50,995 bases of DNA from Pelagibacteraceae bacterium. GTDB taxonomy: Bacteria > Pseudomonadota > Alphaproteobacteria > GCA-002720895. A program made the translations under genes and the position numbers. Positions 1-6,593 of this stretch are shown one piece after another; the first letter of the stretch is position 1; the number at the start of each line of letters is the position of its first letter. The notes under the pieces were generated by a model. It had not been told where the DNA came from. It worked only from the letters and a program-made list of their open reading frames with translations, and did no database searches. The stretch spans positions 18,045-69,039 of the forward strand of contig PBCY01000016.1 of the NCBI GenBank assembly GCA_002717245.1, given 5' to 3'.

Positions 1-185
1 AAAATAAATAAAATTGAACCTATAACAGAGAAAAAATAAATTCCAAAACTAAAAAAAACTGCAGCAAATGCTGCTAATAATAAACTAAATGTTGTAACTT
101 GATTTGGAGTAACAGATGTTTTTATCAAATATTTAACAATTTTCTCTGCAATCTTTTCATCAATTTTTTTTCTATATTTAAACAT
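1..185 (-). CDS. CDP-alcohol phosphatidyltransferase, N-terminal part (truncated by window edge)
   Basis: Only the first 61 codons are present, starting from ATG at 185. The segment has a basic, amphipathic start, then TPNQVTTFSLLLAA leading into a hydrophobic membrane segment. The TPNQVT-type sequence just before the first transmembrane helix is characteristic of CDP-alcohol phosphatidyltransferases, which join CDP-diacylglycerol to a polar alcohol to make phospholipid head groups in the inner membrane. The catalytic DGxxAR...G...D...D motif should lie in the missing part, so the substrate cannot be named. It is divergent from the small repeat gene at 272. Confidence 0.65.
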   Translation of the reverse strand, partial: MFKYRKKIDEKIAEKIVKYLIKTSVTPNQVTTFSLLLAAFAAVFFSFGIYFFSVIGSILFI

Positions 186-228
186 ATAAAAAAGTTAAAA
201 AAAAAATTTTCATTACTTGCAAATTGAT

Positions 229-234
229 TATAAT
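229..234 (+). promoter_or_regulatory. Putative -10 hexamer (TATAAT) upstream of the small repeat gene
   Basis: A perfect TATAAT lies 37 bases before the ATG at 272. The expected -35 position holds only T-rich sequence, so the match rests on the -10 alone. A/T-rich background makes chance hits common. Confidence 0.35.
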
Positions 235-271
235 GATTTATATCTCTTTTTATAAACTTTATTATTTAATT

Positions 272-424
272 ATGAGTAACAAATTAATTTCAAGAAAAGC
301 TAAAGACATTGCTACTGCTAATTCTTACGCTTTTTCAAAAAAAAGAATAGCTGGAAATATAGCAACATCAAATAGTTTTACTTCAACAAGAACTGCAAAA
401 AATATAGCTACTAAAAATTCATAA
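272..424 (+). CDS. Small 50-residue protein made of three 11-residue repeats, function unknown
   Basis: I do not recognise this family. ATG at 272 gives 50 residues; an in-frame ATG at 224 would add a hydrophobic 16-residue stretch unlike the rest and overlaps the putative -10. The protein carries three copies of R-x-A-x-[DN]-I-A-T-x-N-S at residues 8-18, 25-35 and 40-50, with spacings of 17 and 15 residues, and ends exactly at the third copy. It is basic and rich in Ala, Ser, Thr and Asn, with no signal peptide, membrane segment or cysteine. The repeat is conserved at protein level while codons vary (att gct act, ata gca aca, ata gct act), which argues for coding. The alpha/beta hydrolase gene follows 12 bases later, so co-transcription is plausible. 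Confidence 0.55.
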   Translation: MSNKLISRKAKDIATANSYAFSKKRIAGNIATSNSFTSTRTAKNIATKNS

Positions 425-436
425 GAATTTTTTAGT

Positions 437-1306
437 ATGAGTATTTTTCCAAAAAAAAACCCCTTAATTAAATTAAGGAGTGGGAAATCTATTGGTTATA
501 AAATATATGGGAATAAGAGTAATTTTCCGATATTTTATTTTCATGGTTGGCCCGGATCTAGGTTTGAATTAGAAAATATACCTTTAAATAAAAAAAATTG
601 TTTTTTAATAGCGCTTGAAAGACCTGGATACGGAATATCAGATCCTATATCAAAATTTGAAATATTAGATTGGCCTAAGATAGTATTAGAAGTAGCAAAT
701 AAATTAAAAATAAAAAAGTTTTCAATAATTGGAGTTTCAGGTGGTGCTCCCTTCGCTCTTTCTTGCGCCTATTTAATAAATGACGATAAACTTAAATCTG
801 TTGCAATAATATGTGGATTAGGACCTCACAATGTTAATGGAATGAGTAAAGGTAGAGTTGGATTATTATTATATTATGGAAAAAAACCAATTTTATCTTG
901 GTTTTTACTAAACTTTATTAGAGCAAGATTATTAAAAAATAATTTAGAAAATAATTTTTTAAGATGGAAAAAAAAAATTCCATTACCAAAGTCTGATTTG
1001 AAATTATTTACAATAAATAGAGGTATAAAGTTAATTAAGAATTTTAAAGAAGCCTTAAGATACAGCACTACTGGTGTCCATAGAGATGCTCAGTTATATG
1101 CAAAAGATTGGGGTTTTAATATAAAAAATATAAAAAAAAAAATATTTATTTGGCATGGAGCTTCTGATCTAACTGTACCCATTTCAATTGCAAATCACTA
1201 TAAAGCAAAACTAAAAAATAAAAAAATTTATATAAAATCAAATGAAGGCCATTTTTCAATTTGTTATAATTTTATGAATAAAATAATAAAAAAAATAAGT
1301 GAGTAA
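437..1306 (+). CDS. Alpha/beta-fold hydrolase
   Basis: This 289-residue protein has the alpha/beta hydrolase fold. HGWPGSR at residues 36-42 forms the oxyanion region, GVSGG at 99-103 is the nucleophile elbow with Ser101, ASDLTVP near residue 245 supplies the acid, and NEGHFSI near the C terminus supplies the histidine. No signal peptide is visible, so it should be cytoplasmic. Substrate cannot be read from sequence; esterase, lactonase and peptidase-like activities all occur in this family. Its last 8 bases overlap the GTG start of the peptide transporter, so the two are probably translated together. That neighbour makes a role in processing imported small molecules possible, but this is inference. 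Confidence 0.8.
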   Translation: MSIFPKKNPLIKLRSGKSIGYKIYGNKSNFPIFYFHGWPGSRFELENIPLNKKNCFLIALERPGYGISDPISKFEILDWPKIVLEVANKLKIKKFSIIGVSGGAPFALSCAYLINDDKLKSVAIICGLGPHNVNGMSKGRVGLLLYYGKKPILSWFLLNFIRARLLKNNLENNFLRWKKKIPLPKSDLKLFTINRGIKLIKNFKEALRYSTTGVHRDAQLYAKDWGFNIKNIKKKIFIWHGASDLTVPISIANHYKAKLKNKKIYIKSNEGHFSICYNFMNKIIKKISE

Positions 1307-2627
1307 ATTTTTACATAAACCATTAAATACAAAAAGCCTACCTAAAGGAATACCGTATATAATTTTAAACGAAGCAGCCGAAAGATTTAGTTTCTATGGC
1401 ATGAAAGGAATACTAGTCATTTATATGACAAAATATTTATTCTTAGAAACAGGCGAAGCAAATCTTTCTGAAGAAAATGCTAAAGCTTATTTTCATCTAT
1501 TTACATCAGCTGTTTATTTTTTTCCTATTATTGGAGCGTTAATATCTGATATTTTTTTGGGAAAATATAAAACAATAATATTATTGTCTTTAGTTTATTG
1601 TCTAGGTCATTTAACACTTGCGATTGACCCATCTAAGTTTGGCCTATCAGTTGGATTAACTCTTATTGCTATTGGCTCTGGCGGAATTAAACCTTGTGTT
1701 TCTGCACATTTAGGAGATCAATTTGGTAAAAATAATATATCTTTTATAAGTAAAGCGTTTAGCTGGTTTTATATATCTATTAATTTAGGAGCTTTTACTT
1801 CAACCTTACTAATTCCTTATTTATTAGAACATTATTCCCCTGGTATTGCATTTGGTTTACCTGGAATATTTATGTTTTTAGCTACATTCTTTTTTTGGTT
1901 GGGTAGATATAAATTTATACATATAAAACCAATAGGTCATAAATCATTTATTGAACTATTTAATAAAAAAAATATAAAAAATATATTCCAACTTTTAATT
2001 ATTTTTATATTTGTATCTTTTTTTTGGTGTTTATTTGATCAAACAGGATCGTCATGGATACTACAAGCAGAAAAAATGGATAGAAATATTTTTGGAATTG
2101 AAATTCTTAGTTCACAGATTTTTTCTCTAAACCCAATTATGATATTAATTTTTACTCCTTTATTTTATAAATATTTGTATCCGATATTAAACAATCATAT
2201 AAACTTAAATTACATAAATAAAATTTCCATTGGATTTTTTTTAACATTTATATCATTTCTAATAATTACTATTATTCAATTTTGGATTGATATCGGTATA
2301 AAAGTAAATATTGGATGGCAAATTCTAGCTTATGCAATATTAACAAGTGGTGAAATCTTTGTTTCTATAACATGTTTAGAAATATCTTATACTCAAGCAC
2401 CGAAAAAATTTAAATCGATAACAGTGTCTGTTTTTTTATTAAGCATTGCTATAGGTAATATATATACAAGTCTAATAAACTTTTATAATGAAAAAAGTGA
2501 TGGAAGTATAATTTTGTCAGGAGCAAGTTATTTCTTATTTTTTACTATATTAATGCTTATTGTGACAATAATTTTTATGTTTTTTTCTAAAAAATTATTT
2601 AAAGAAAGATTATATATACAAAGTTAA
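1299..2627 (+). CDS. POT/PTR2-family proton-coupled oligopeptide transporter
   Basis: The 442-residue polytopic inner-membrane protein has the POT signature E-x-x-E-R-F-x-F-Y-G at residues 25-34, where the glutamates and arginine couple proton movement to substrate. Many hydrophobic helices follow, with a family-typical SGGIKPCVSAHLGDQF segment near residues 127-142. It probably imports di- and tripeptides. It is somewhat shorter than many bacterial members (about 480-500). The start is GTG at 1299, inside the 3' end of the hydrolase gene. The stop lies two bases from the stop of the convergent lipoprotein gene. Confidence 0.85.
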   Translation: MSKFLHKPLNTKSLPKGIPYIILNEAAERFSFYGMKGILVIYMTKYLFLETGEANLSEENAKAYFHLFTSAVYFFPIIGALISDIFLGKYKTIILLSLVYCLGHLTLAIDPSKFGLSVGLTLIAIGSGGIKPCVSAHLGDQFGKNNISFISKAFSWFYISINLGAFTSTLLIPYLLEHYSPGIAFGLPGIFMFLATFFFWLGRYKFIHIKPIGHKSFIELFNKKNIKNIFQLLIIFIFVSFFWCLFDQTGSSWILQAEKMDRNIFGIEILSSQIFSLNPIMILIFTPLFYKYLYPILNNHINLNYINKISIGFFLTFISFLIITIIQFWIDIGIKVNIGWQILAYAILTSGEIFVSITCLEISYTQAPKKFKSITVSVFLLSIAIGNIYTSLINFYNEKSDGSIILSGASYFLFFTILMLIVTIIFMFFSKKLFKERLYIQS

Positions 2628-2629
2628 AT

Positions 2630-3058
2630 TTAGAAAATTAATCTAAGATTTGAATTTTTAAGAGTTTTTCTTACGTTTTGTTCAAGAGAATTATTTAAAT
2701 CATAAACCTCAGATGGAAACTTCATTTTAATTACATTATTTTTACTTACAACCTTACCTTTATTGAAGATACTAAATTTTTGTGTGCTAGGATCTAATTC
2801 TATGCAAATCGGTCTTTTTTGTATAATTCTTCCTAATTTACAATCTTTTTTAACAGCTGCGGATAATATATGATCATTTACGGTTTTACCTGTTTTAGCG
2901 TATAACGTCAAATCACCTACACCTTTAGCGATACCTAAAAATTTAAAAGTTTCACTACCAGTTGGCACTAATGCGCTACAACTTGATAATGCAATAAAGG
3001 ATCCTAGAATTATTATATTTTTTTTAATGTTCAATTTTTTTTTTAAGTTTCCTAACAT
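2630..3058 (-). CDS. Small predicted lipoprotein, function unknown
   Basis: A 142-residue protein with a lysine-rich N terminus, a hydrophobic stretch at residues 14-24 and a lipobox LSSC with Cys27 as the acylation site; Ser at +2 would favour outer-membrane sorting by the usual rule. The mature part contains a GKTVNDHILSAAVKKDC region that resembles short conserved alphaproteobacterial lipoproteins of unknown function. Two further cysteines (KKDC, RPIC) may form a disulfide. It is divergent from nrdR, sharing a 101-base intergenic region, and tail-to-tail with the POT transporter at a two-base gap. Confidence 0.7.
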   Translation of the reverse strand: MLGNLKKKLNIKKNIIILGSFIALSSCSALVPTGSETFKFLGIAKGVGDLTLYAKTGKTVNDHILSAAVKKDCKLGRIIQKRPICIELDPSTQKFSIFNKGKVVSKNNVIKMKFPSEVYDLNNSLEQNVRKTLKNSNLRLIF

Positions 3059-3077
3059 ATTATCAACATATTTTTGC

Positions 3078-3134
3078 TTGACAAATAAAATACTTGTATT
3101 GTATATATAATTTCATATATACTATATATTGTAT
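3078..3134 (+). promoter_or_regulatory. nrdR promoter with NrdR-box-like operators
   Basis: A perfect -35 TTGACA lies at 3078-3083; candidate -10 sequences are TATATA at 3102-3107 (18-base spacer) and TATAAT at 3106-3111 (too distant for standard spacing). A 16-base element ATACTATATATTGTAT at 3119-3134 differs from the NrdR-box consensus ACACWATATATWGTGT only at two outer positions. A weaker palindromic element, ATACTTGTATTGTAT, lies upstream at 3090-3104 and overlaps the -10 region. The arrangement suggests autorepression of nrdR by dATP-bound NrdR, though the 29-base offset is not the usual 31-32. Confidence 0.5.
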
Positions 3135-3159
3135 TATGAAACATCATTACAAGTAAAAA

Positions 3160-3663
3160 ATGTTAAAAAAAATTAAACAATTATGCCCAATTTGCAACGA
3201 ATCAATTCAAAAAAAAGATATGAAGGTATTTAACCTTAATAATACTACTGTAACAGATTCGCGTGTAACAAAAAATGGCTCAATGATTAGAAGAAGAAGA
3301 GTTTGCACATGTGGGAGTGGATATAGATTTACAACATATGAAAGAATACATAGACCTGAACTAACTGTAATTAAAAGAAATGGTCAAATTATACCTTTTA
3401 GTAAAGAAAGAATATTTCAATCTGTTAAAGTTGCTTTAAATGGCTGTGTTGATCAAGAAAAAAAAACAGAACAAATTTCTAACGAAGTTAATGAAAAAAT
3501 ACAAGATATCGGAAAAGATAGTGTTCCAACAAAAAAAATTGGAGAATTTATATTAAAAGCTTTAAAAGAAAGAGATAAAATGGGATATGTAAGGTTTTAT
3601 GGTGTGTTTAAAAAAGTTACTGACCCAAAAGAATATAAAAGAATAGTTGATACTCTTCATTAA
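3160..3663 (+). CDS. nrdR: Transcriptional repressor NrdR
   Basis: NrdR senses ATP/dATP and represses ribonucleotide reductase genes. The 167-residue protein has the N-terminal zinc ribbon followed by an ATP-cone starting near residue 67 (LTVIKRNGQIIPFSKERIFQSV region), and the DSR...RRRR and RFTTYE signatures typical of the family. Zinc ligands appear to be Cys9, Cys12, Cys49 and Cys51. The second pair is C-x-C followed by GSGYRF, whereas the family normally has C-x2-C followed by two residues and RF, so the zinc knuckle is rearranged here. The protein is slightly longer than usual (about 150-160). It ends three bases from the oxyR stop on the opposite strand. ATG at 3160 is preceded by the promoter and NrdR-like boxes. 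Confidence 0.93.
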   Translation: MLKKIKQLCPICNESIQKKDMKVFNLNNTTVTDSRVTKNGSMIRRRRVCTCGSGYRFTTYERIHRPELTVIKRNGQIIPFSKERIFQSVKVALNGCVDQEKKTEQISNEVNEKIQDIGKDSVPTKKIGEFILKALKERDKMGYVRFYGVFKKVTDPKEYKRIVDTLH

Positions 3664-3666
3664 TTT

Positions 3667-4566
3667 CTAAATTGATTTTCTTAAAAAACTGGCAAAATTA
3701 GAAAAATCATTATTTCTAGGAGATGATAATCTCCAGCATAAAGCTATTTCTCTAAAATTTTTATTATTTTCATAATCTAAAATTTTAATCTTACTATTTT
3801 TTAACAATTCTGAATTTATAACTAAATCTGGAAGTAATGTAATTCCAGTATTATTAGCAACCATCTGCACTAAAGTTAACAAGCTTGTTGCTTTAAAAGC
3901 ATCGATTTTTTGCTTAGTTTCCTTGCTGCATGCTTGTAGTGCATGATCTCTTAAACAATGTCCTTCATCTAATAACAACATATTTGTTTGACTAATATCG
4001 CTATTATTTAATGATTTTTTTTTTATCTTCGAAAGACTGCTATTAAAAGGCAACGCGACATGAAAAAAGTCTTTTTTTATTAACTCAACGTTTAAATTTT
4101 CAGTTTTATAGGGTTTTGCAATTAAAATTAAGTCTAAACTTCCAGAATAAAGCATGCTTAAAATATTAGCTGTCTGATCCTCTACTAACTTTAAATTTAA
4201 ACCTGGATAATGTTTTCTAATTTTTGGCATTAATTTCGGTAGCAAGTATGGTGCTATAGTTGGAATTACACCTAATCTAGTTTCCCCAAACATTTTTTCT
4301 TGCGCTGACTTTACTAAATCTAGAACATCGTTCATCTCAATATTGATAGATTCAGCTTTTTTTGAAATTTCTTTACCTAAAGGAGTTAAAAATACTGTTC
4401 TTTTTGTTCTTTCAAGCAACTTAACATTTAATAATCTTTCTAACTCTTGGATACCAGAACTTAAAGTGGATTGGCTTACAAAACATTCTTTAGCAGCTTT
4501 TCCAAAATGTAAATTCTTTGATATTGAAACTAAATATTTTAATTGACGAAAAGTTGGGTGAAACAT
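3667..4566 (-). CDS. oxyR: Hydrogen peroxide-sensing LysR-type regulator OxyR
   Basis: A 299-residue LysR-family protein with an N-terminal winged helix-turn-helix (roughly residues 5-64) and a substrate-binding-like effector domain (about 92-295). The redox motif E-G-H-C-L-R-D-H-A-L-Q-A-C gives Cys204 and Cys213 at the exact nine-residue spacing of the OxyR disulfide pair (E. coli Cys199/Cys208), so peroxide sensing is well supported. It normally activates catalase, peroxidase and related genes. It is divergent from pqqA across 116 bases that contain a LysR-type ATC-N9-GAT palindrome. Confidence 0.9.
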   Translation of the reverse strand: MFHPTFRQLKYLVSISKNLHFGKAAKECFVSQSTLSSGIQELERLLNVKLLERTKRTVFLTPLGKEISKKAESINIEMNDVLDLVKSAQEKMFGETRLGVIPTIAPYLLPKLMPKIRKHYPGLNLKLVEDQTANILSMLYSGSLDLILIAKPYKTENLNVELIKKDFFHVALPFNSSLSKIKKKSLNNSDISQTNMLLLDEGHCLRDHALQACSKETKQKIDAFKATSLLTLVQMVANNTGITLLPDLVINSELLKNSKIKILDYENNKNFREIALCWRLSSPRNNDFSNFASFLRKSI

Positions 4567-4590
4567 AATTAAATCTACTCGATATTACTA

Positions 4591-4605
4591 ATCGATAATT
4601 TCGAT
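4591..4605. promoter_or_regulatory. LysR-type operator (ATC-N9-GAT) between oxyR and pqqA
   Basis: ATCGATAATTTCGAT fits the generic LysR-family T-N11-A binding core, with the arms extended to AATCG/CGATT at 4590-4606. Its place in the divergent oxyR-pqqA intergenic region makes autoregulation of oxyR, and possibly control of pqqA, plausible. It is 25 bases from the oxyR start. Confidence 0.45.
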
Positions 4606-4656
4606 TATTTTATACAAAAAAAATCATTAGATCAATTAAAAAAAATTGAATACTAT

Positions 4657-4678
4657 TATAATAACTTTAAAGGGAGGT
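4657..4678 (+). promoter_or_regulatory. pqqA -10 element and strong Shine-Dalgarno site
   Basis: TATAAT occupies 4657-4662, with no clear -35, consistent with an activator-dependent promoter. AGGGAGGT at 4671-4678 is among the strongest ribosome-binding sites in the window, four bases before the ATG at 4683. The predicted 5' leader is only about 14 bases. Confidence 0.5.
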
Positions 4679-4682
4679 CACT

Positions 4683-4760
4683 ATGACTTGGTATACACCT
4701 AAAGTTGCAGAAGTAGCTGTTGGTTTAGAAATTAATAGCTATGCATGCGCTGAAGTTTAA
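4683..4760 (+). CDS. pqqA: PqqA, ribosomally made precursor peptide of pyrroloquinoline quinone
   Basis: A 25-codon gene. The peptide has Trp3, Pro6, Glu10, Gly14, Glu16, Tyr20, Ala23 and Glu24, with VGLEINSY at residues 13-20; these positions match well-known methylotroph PqqA peptides, including the E-x3-Y pair (Glu16, Tyr20) that PqqE crosslinks to build the PQQ cofactor. It ends five residues after the tyrosine. A strong ribosome-binding site, a TATAAT box and a near-perfect intrinsic terminator at 4776-4816 mark it as a separate short transcript. No pqqB, pqqC, pqqD or pqqE occurs in the window, so it is an orphan here; pqqA is often unlinked from, and more strongly expressed than, the maturation genes. 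Alternative: a different RiPP precursor with the same core. Confidence 0.83.
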   Translation: MTWYTPKVAEVAVGLEINSYACAEV

Positions 4761-4775
4761 TTGTTAAACTTCTTT

Positions 4776-4816
4776 AAACGGTTCTTAACATCTTGTTAAG
4801 AGCCGTTTTTTTTTTT
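4776..4816 (+). terminator. Rho-independent terminator of pqqA
   Basis: Arms 4776-4790 (AAACGGTTCTTAACA) and 4794-4808 (TGTTAAGAGCCGTTT) pair over 15 bases with one G-U wobble and a TCT loop, followed by an unbroken T run to 4816. It is the clearest intrinsic terminator seen in the window and separates pqqA from the downstream glycosylase gene. Confidence 0.92.
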
Positions 4817-4829
4817 ATAATCTAGAAAA

Positions 4830-5516
4830 TTGTTATCAAAAAACTGGAATAGTCTAAATAAATCTATATTAAATTGCAGAAAATGTAAGAGACTCGTTAA
4901 TTTTAGAGAAAAAATAGCCCGAAATAAAACTAAAAGATATAATGATTGGAAATATTGGGGAAAACCTGTGTTAGGTTATGGTGACAGACAAGGAGAATTA
5001 ATAATTTTAGGTTTAGCTCCTGCAGCTCATGGAGGAAATAGAACTGGAAGAGTTTTTACAGGTGATAAATCGGCAGATTTTTTAATTGATTGTTTGCACA
5101 AATCTAAAATTACAAATAAACCACAATCTGAACATAAAAATGATGGATTAAAAATGCTTAATAGTTATATGACTCCAGTTTTAAAATGTGTTCCTCCTGA
5201 AGATAAACCTACATCAAAGGAGCTAACGACCTGTTTCGATTTCTTTGAAGAAGAAATTAAATTATTAAATAAAAGTAAGATTTTTTTAGCATTAGGTAAA
5301 ATAGCTTTTGACGCTTGTATTAAATTTTTTAAAAAAAAAAAAATTATTGATAACAATAATAAATATAAATTTTCCCATGGAATTAGTTATAAAATAAACA
5401 ACAAATTAATCATAATAGGTTCATATCACCCAAGTCCGAGAAATGTAAACACTGGGAGATTAAATAAAAGAAAAATGCTAAATCTATTAAAAAAAATTAA
5501 AAAAAAAATTAACTAA
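4830..5516 (+). CDS. Uracil-DNA glycosylase, family 5 (UDGb-type) iron-sulfur enzyme
   Basis: This 228-residue enzyme removes uracil and other deaminated bases from DNA. GLAPAAHGGNRTGRVFTGD near residues 61-79 is the family 5 motif 1 and SYHPSPRN in the C-terminal part is motif 2. Two cysteine pairs, Cys16-x2-Cys19 and a later C-x14-C (beginning KCVPPED), fit the 4Fe-4S cluster of families 4 and 5. The GLAPAAHG form, lacking the polar catalytic residue of family 4, distinguishes family 5. The start appears to be TTG at 4830, since no ATG precedes the conserved cysteines after the pqqA terminator. Confidence 0.85.
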   Translation: MLSKNWNSLNKSILNCRKCKRLVNFREKIARNKTKRYNDWKYWGKPVLGYGDRQGELIILGLAPAAHGGNRTGRVFTGDKSADFLIDCLHKSKITNKPQSEHKNDGLKMLNSYMTPVLKCVPPEDKPTSKELTTCFDFFEEEIKLLNKSKIFLALGKIAFDACIKFFKKKKIIDNNNKYKFSHGISYKINNKLIIIGSYHPSPRNVNTGRLNKRKMLNLLKKIKKKIN

Positions 5517-5523
5517 TTTATTT

Positions 5524-5613
5524 ATGAATGAATTTTTTAAATTATTGAAGTATTTTTTTATTATTTTTATTCTAATTATTATTTTTTACTTAATTATAAT
5601 ATATTTAAAATGA
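5524..5613 (+). CDS. 29-residue single-pass membrane peptide, unknown
   Basis: ATG at 5524 opens a 29-codon frame whose product is MNEFFKLLKY followed by an almost uninterrupted Ile/Phe/Leu/Tyr stretch to the C-terminal lysine. It looks like a one-helix inner-membrane peptide. It ends with the ATGA overlap in which TGA shares three bases with the msrA start codon, a classic translational-coupling layout. A/T-rich DNA readily produces Ile/Phe-rich frames by chance, so evidence beyond frame and overlap is lacking. Confidence 0.4.
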   Translation: MNEFFKLLKYFFIIFILIIIFYLIIIYLK

Positions 5614-6098
5614 AATTAGAAAAAGCAATACTTGGGGCTGGTTGTTTTTGGCATGTAGAAGAATTTTATTCTAATCTTAAAGGAATTTTATCTACTAGAG
5701 TTGGCTATGCTTGTGGTAAAACAAAAAACCCAAATTATAAAAAAGTTTGTGCAGGTGATACTGGTCATATAGAAGTTGTTGAAGTTACATACGACCCTAA
5801 AATTATAAAATATGACCAATTACTTAAACAATTTTGGCATATTCATGACCCAACGTCATTAGATAAACAAGGGCCGGATTATGGATCACAATATAAATCA
5901 GCAATTTGTGTGACCAATCAAATCCAAAATGAAATTGCTAGTAAAAGTCTAAAAGAAATTCAAAAAAAATTTAAAAAAGAAATTGTTACCATAATATGTA
6001 AATGCAAAATTTTTTATGTGGCTGAGGAATATCATCAAAAATATTTAAAAAAAAATCCTGGCTATATAAAAACGTGTAAAATTCCTACGGCAATCTAA
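5610..6098 (+). CDS. msrA: Peptide-methionine (S)-S-oxide reductase MsrA
   Basis: The 162-residue enzyme repairs oxidised methionine (S-epimer) using the catalytic cysteine in GAGCFWHVE (Cys12). The family segments RVGYACG, HIEVVEVTYDP, HDPTSLDKQGPDYGSQYKS and AEEYHQKY are all present in order. Cysteines in the C-terminal third (ICKCK, KTCKIP) could serve as resolving residues. Length is normal for a short cytoplasmic MsrA. Grouping with oxyR two genes away suits an oxidative-stress neighbourhood. ATG at 5610 overlaps the preceding small frame. Confidence 0.93.
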   Translation: MKLEKAILGAGCFWHVEEFYSNLKGILSTRVGYACGKTKNPNYKKVCAGDTGHIEVVEVTYDPKIIKYDQLLKQFWHIHDPTSLDKQGPDYGSQYKSAICVTNQIQNEIASKSLKEIQKKFKKEIVTIICKCKIFYVAEEYHQKYLKKNPGYIKTCKIPTAI

Positions 6099-6155
6099 TT
6101 TTTAGAAAAAAAAACAATTTTAATTAAAAAAAAGCTTTTTTTTTAGTTTTTTTGA

Positions 6156-6530
<375 letters not shown>

Positions 6531-6593
6531 TTTATTATTTTTTAATTTTATTAATTCTAAGAATTCACGGTACTTTTTTTGGAGGTATACATC

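Noticed and set aside
2630-3058. Reading the 142-residue lipoprotein as a bacteriocin or toxin
   Set aside because: It has a clear lipobox but no immunity partner, export gene or toxin motif nearby.
3106-3111. TATAAT as the -10 partner of TTGACA at 3078
   Set aside because: The 22-base spacer is too long for sigma-70; TATATA at 3102 fits better, though weaker in sequence.
6126-6146. A-run, GC, T-run palindrome between msrA and glnB as a terminator
   Set aside because: The stem is almost all A-T, so it is thermodynamically weak, and such runs are frequent in this genome.
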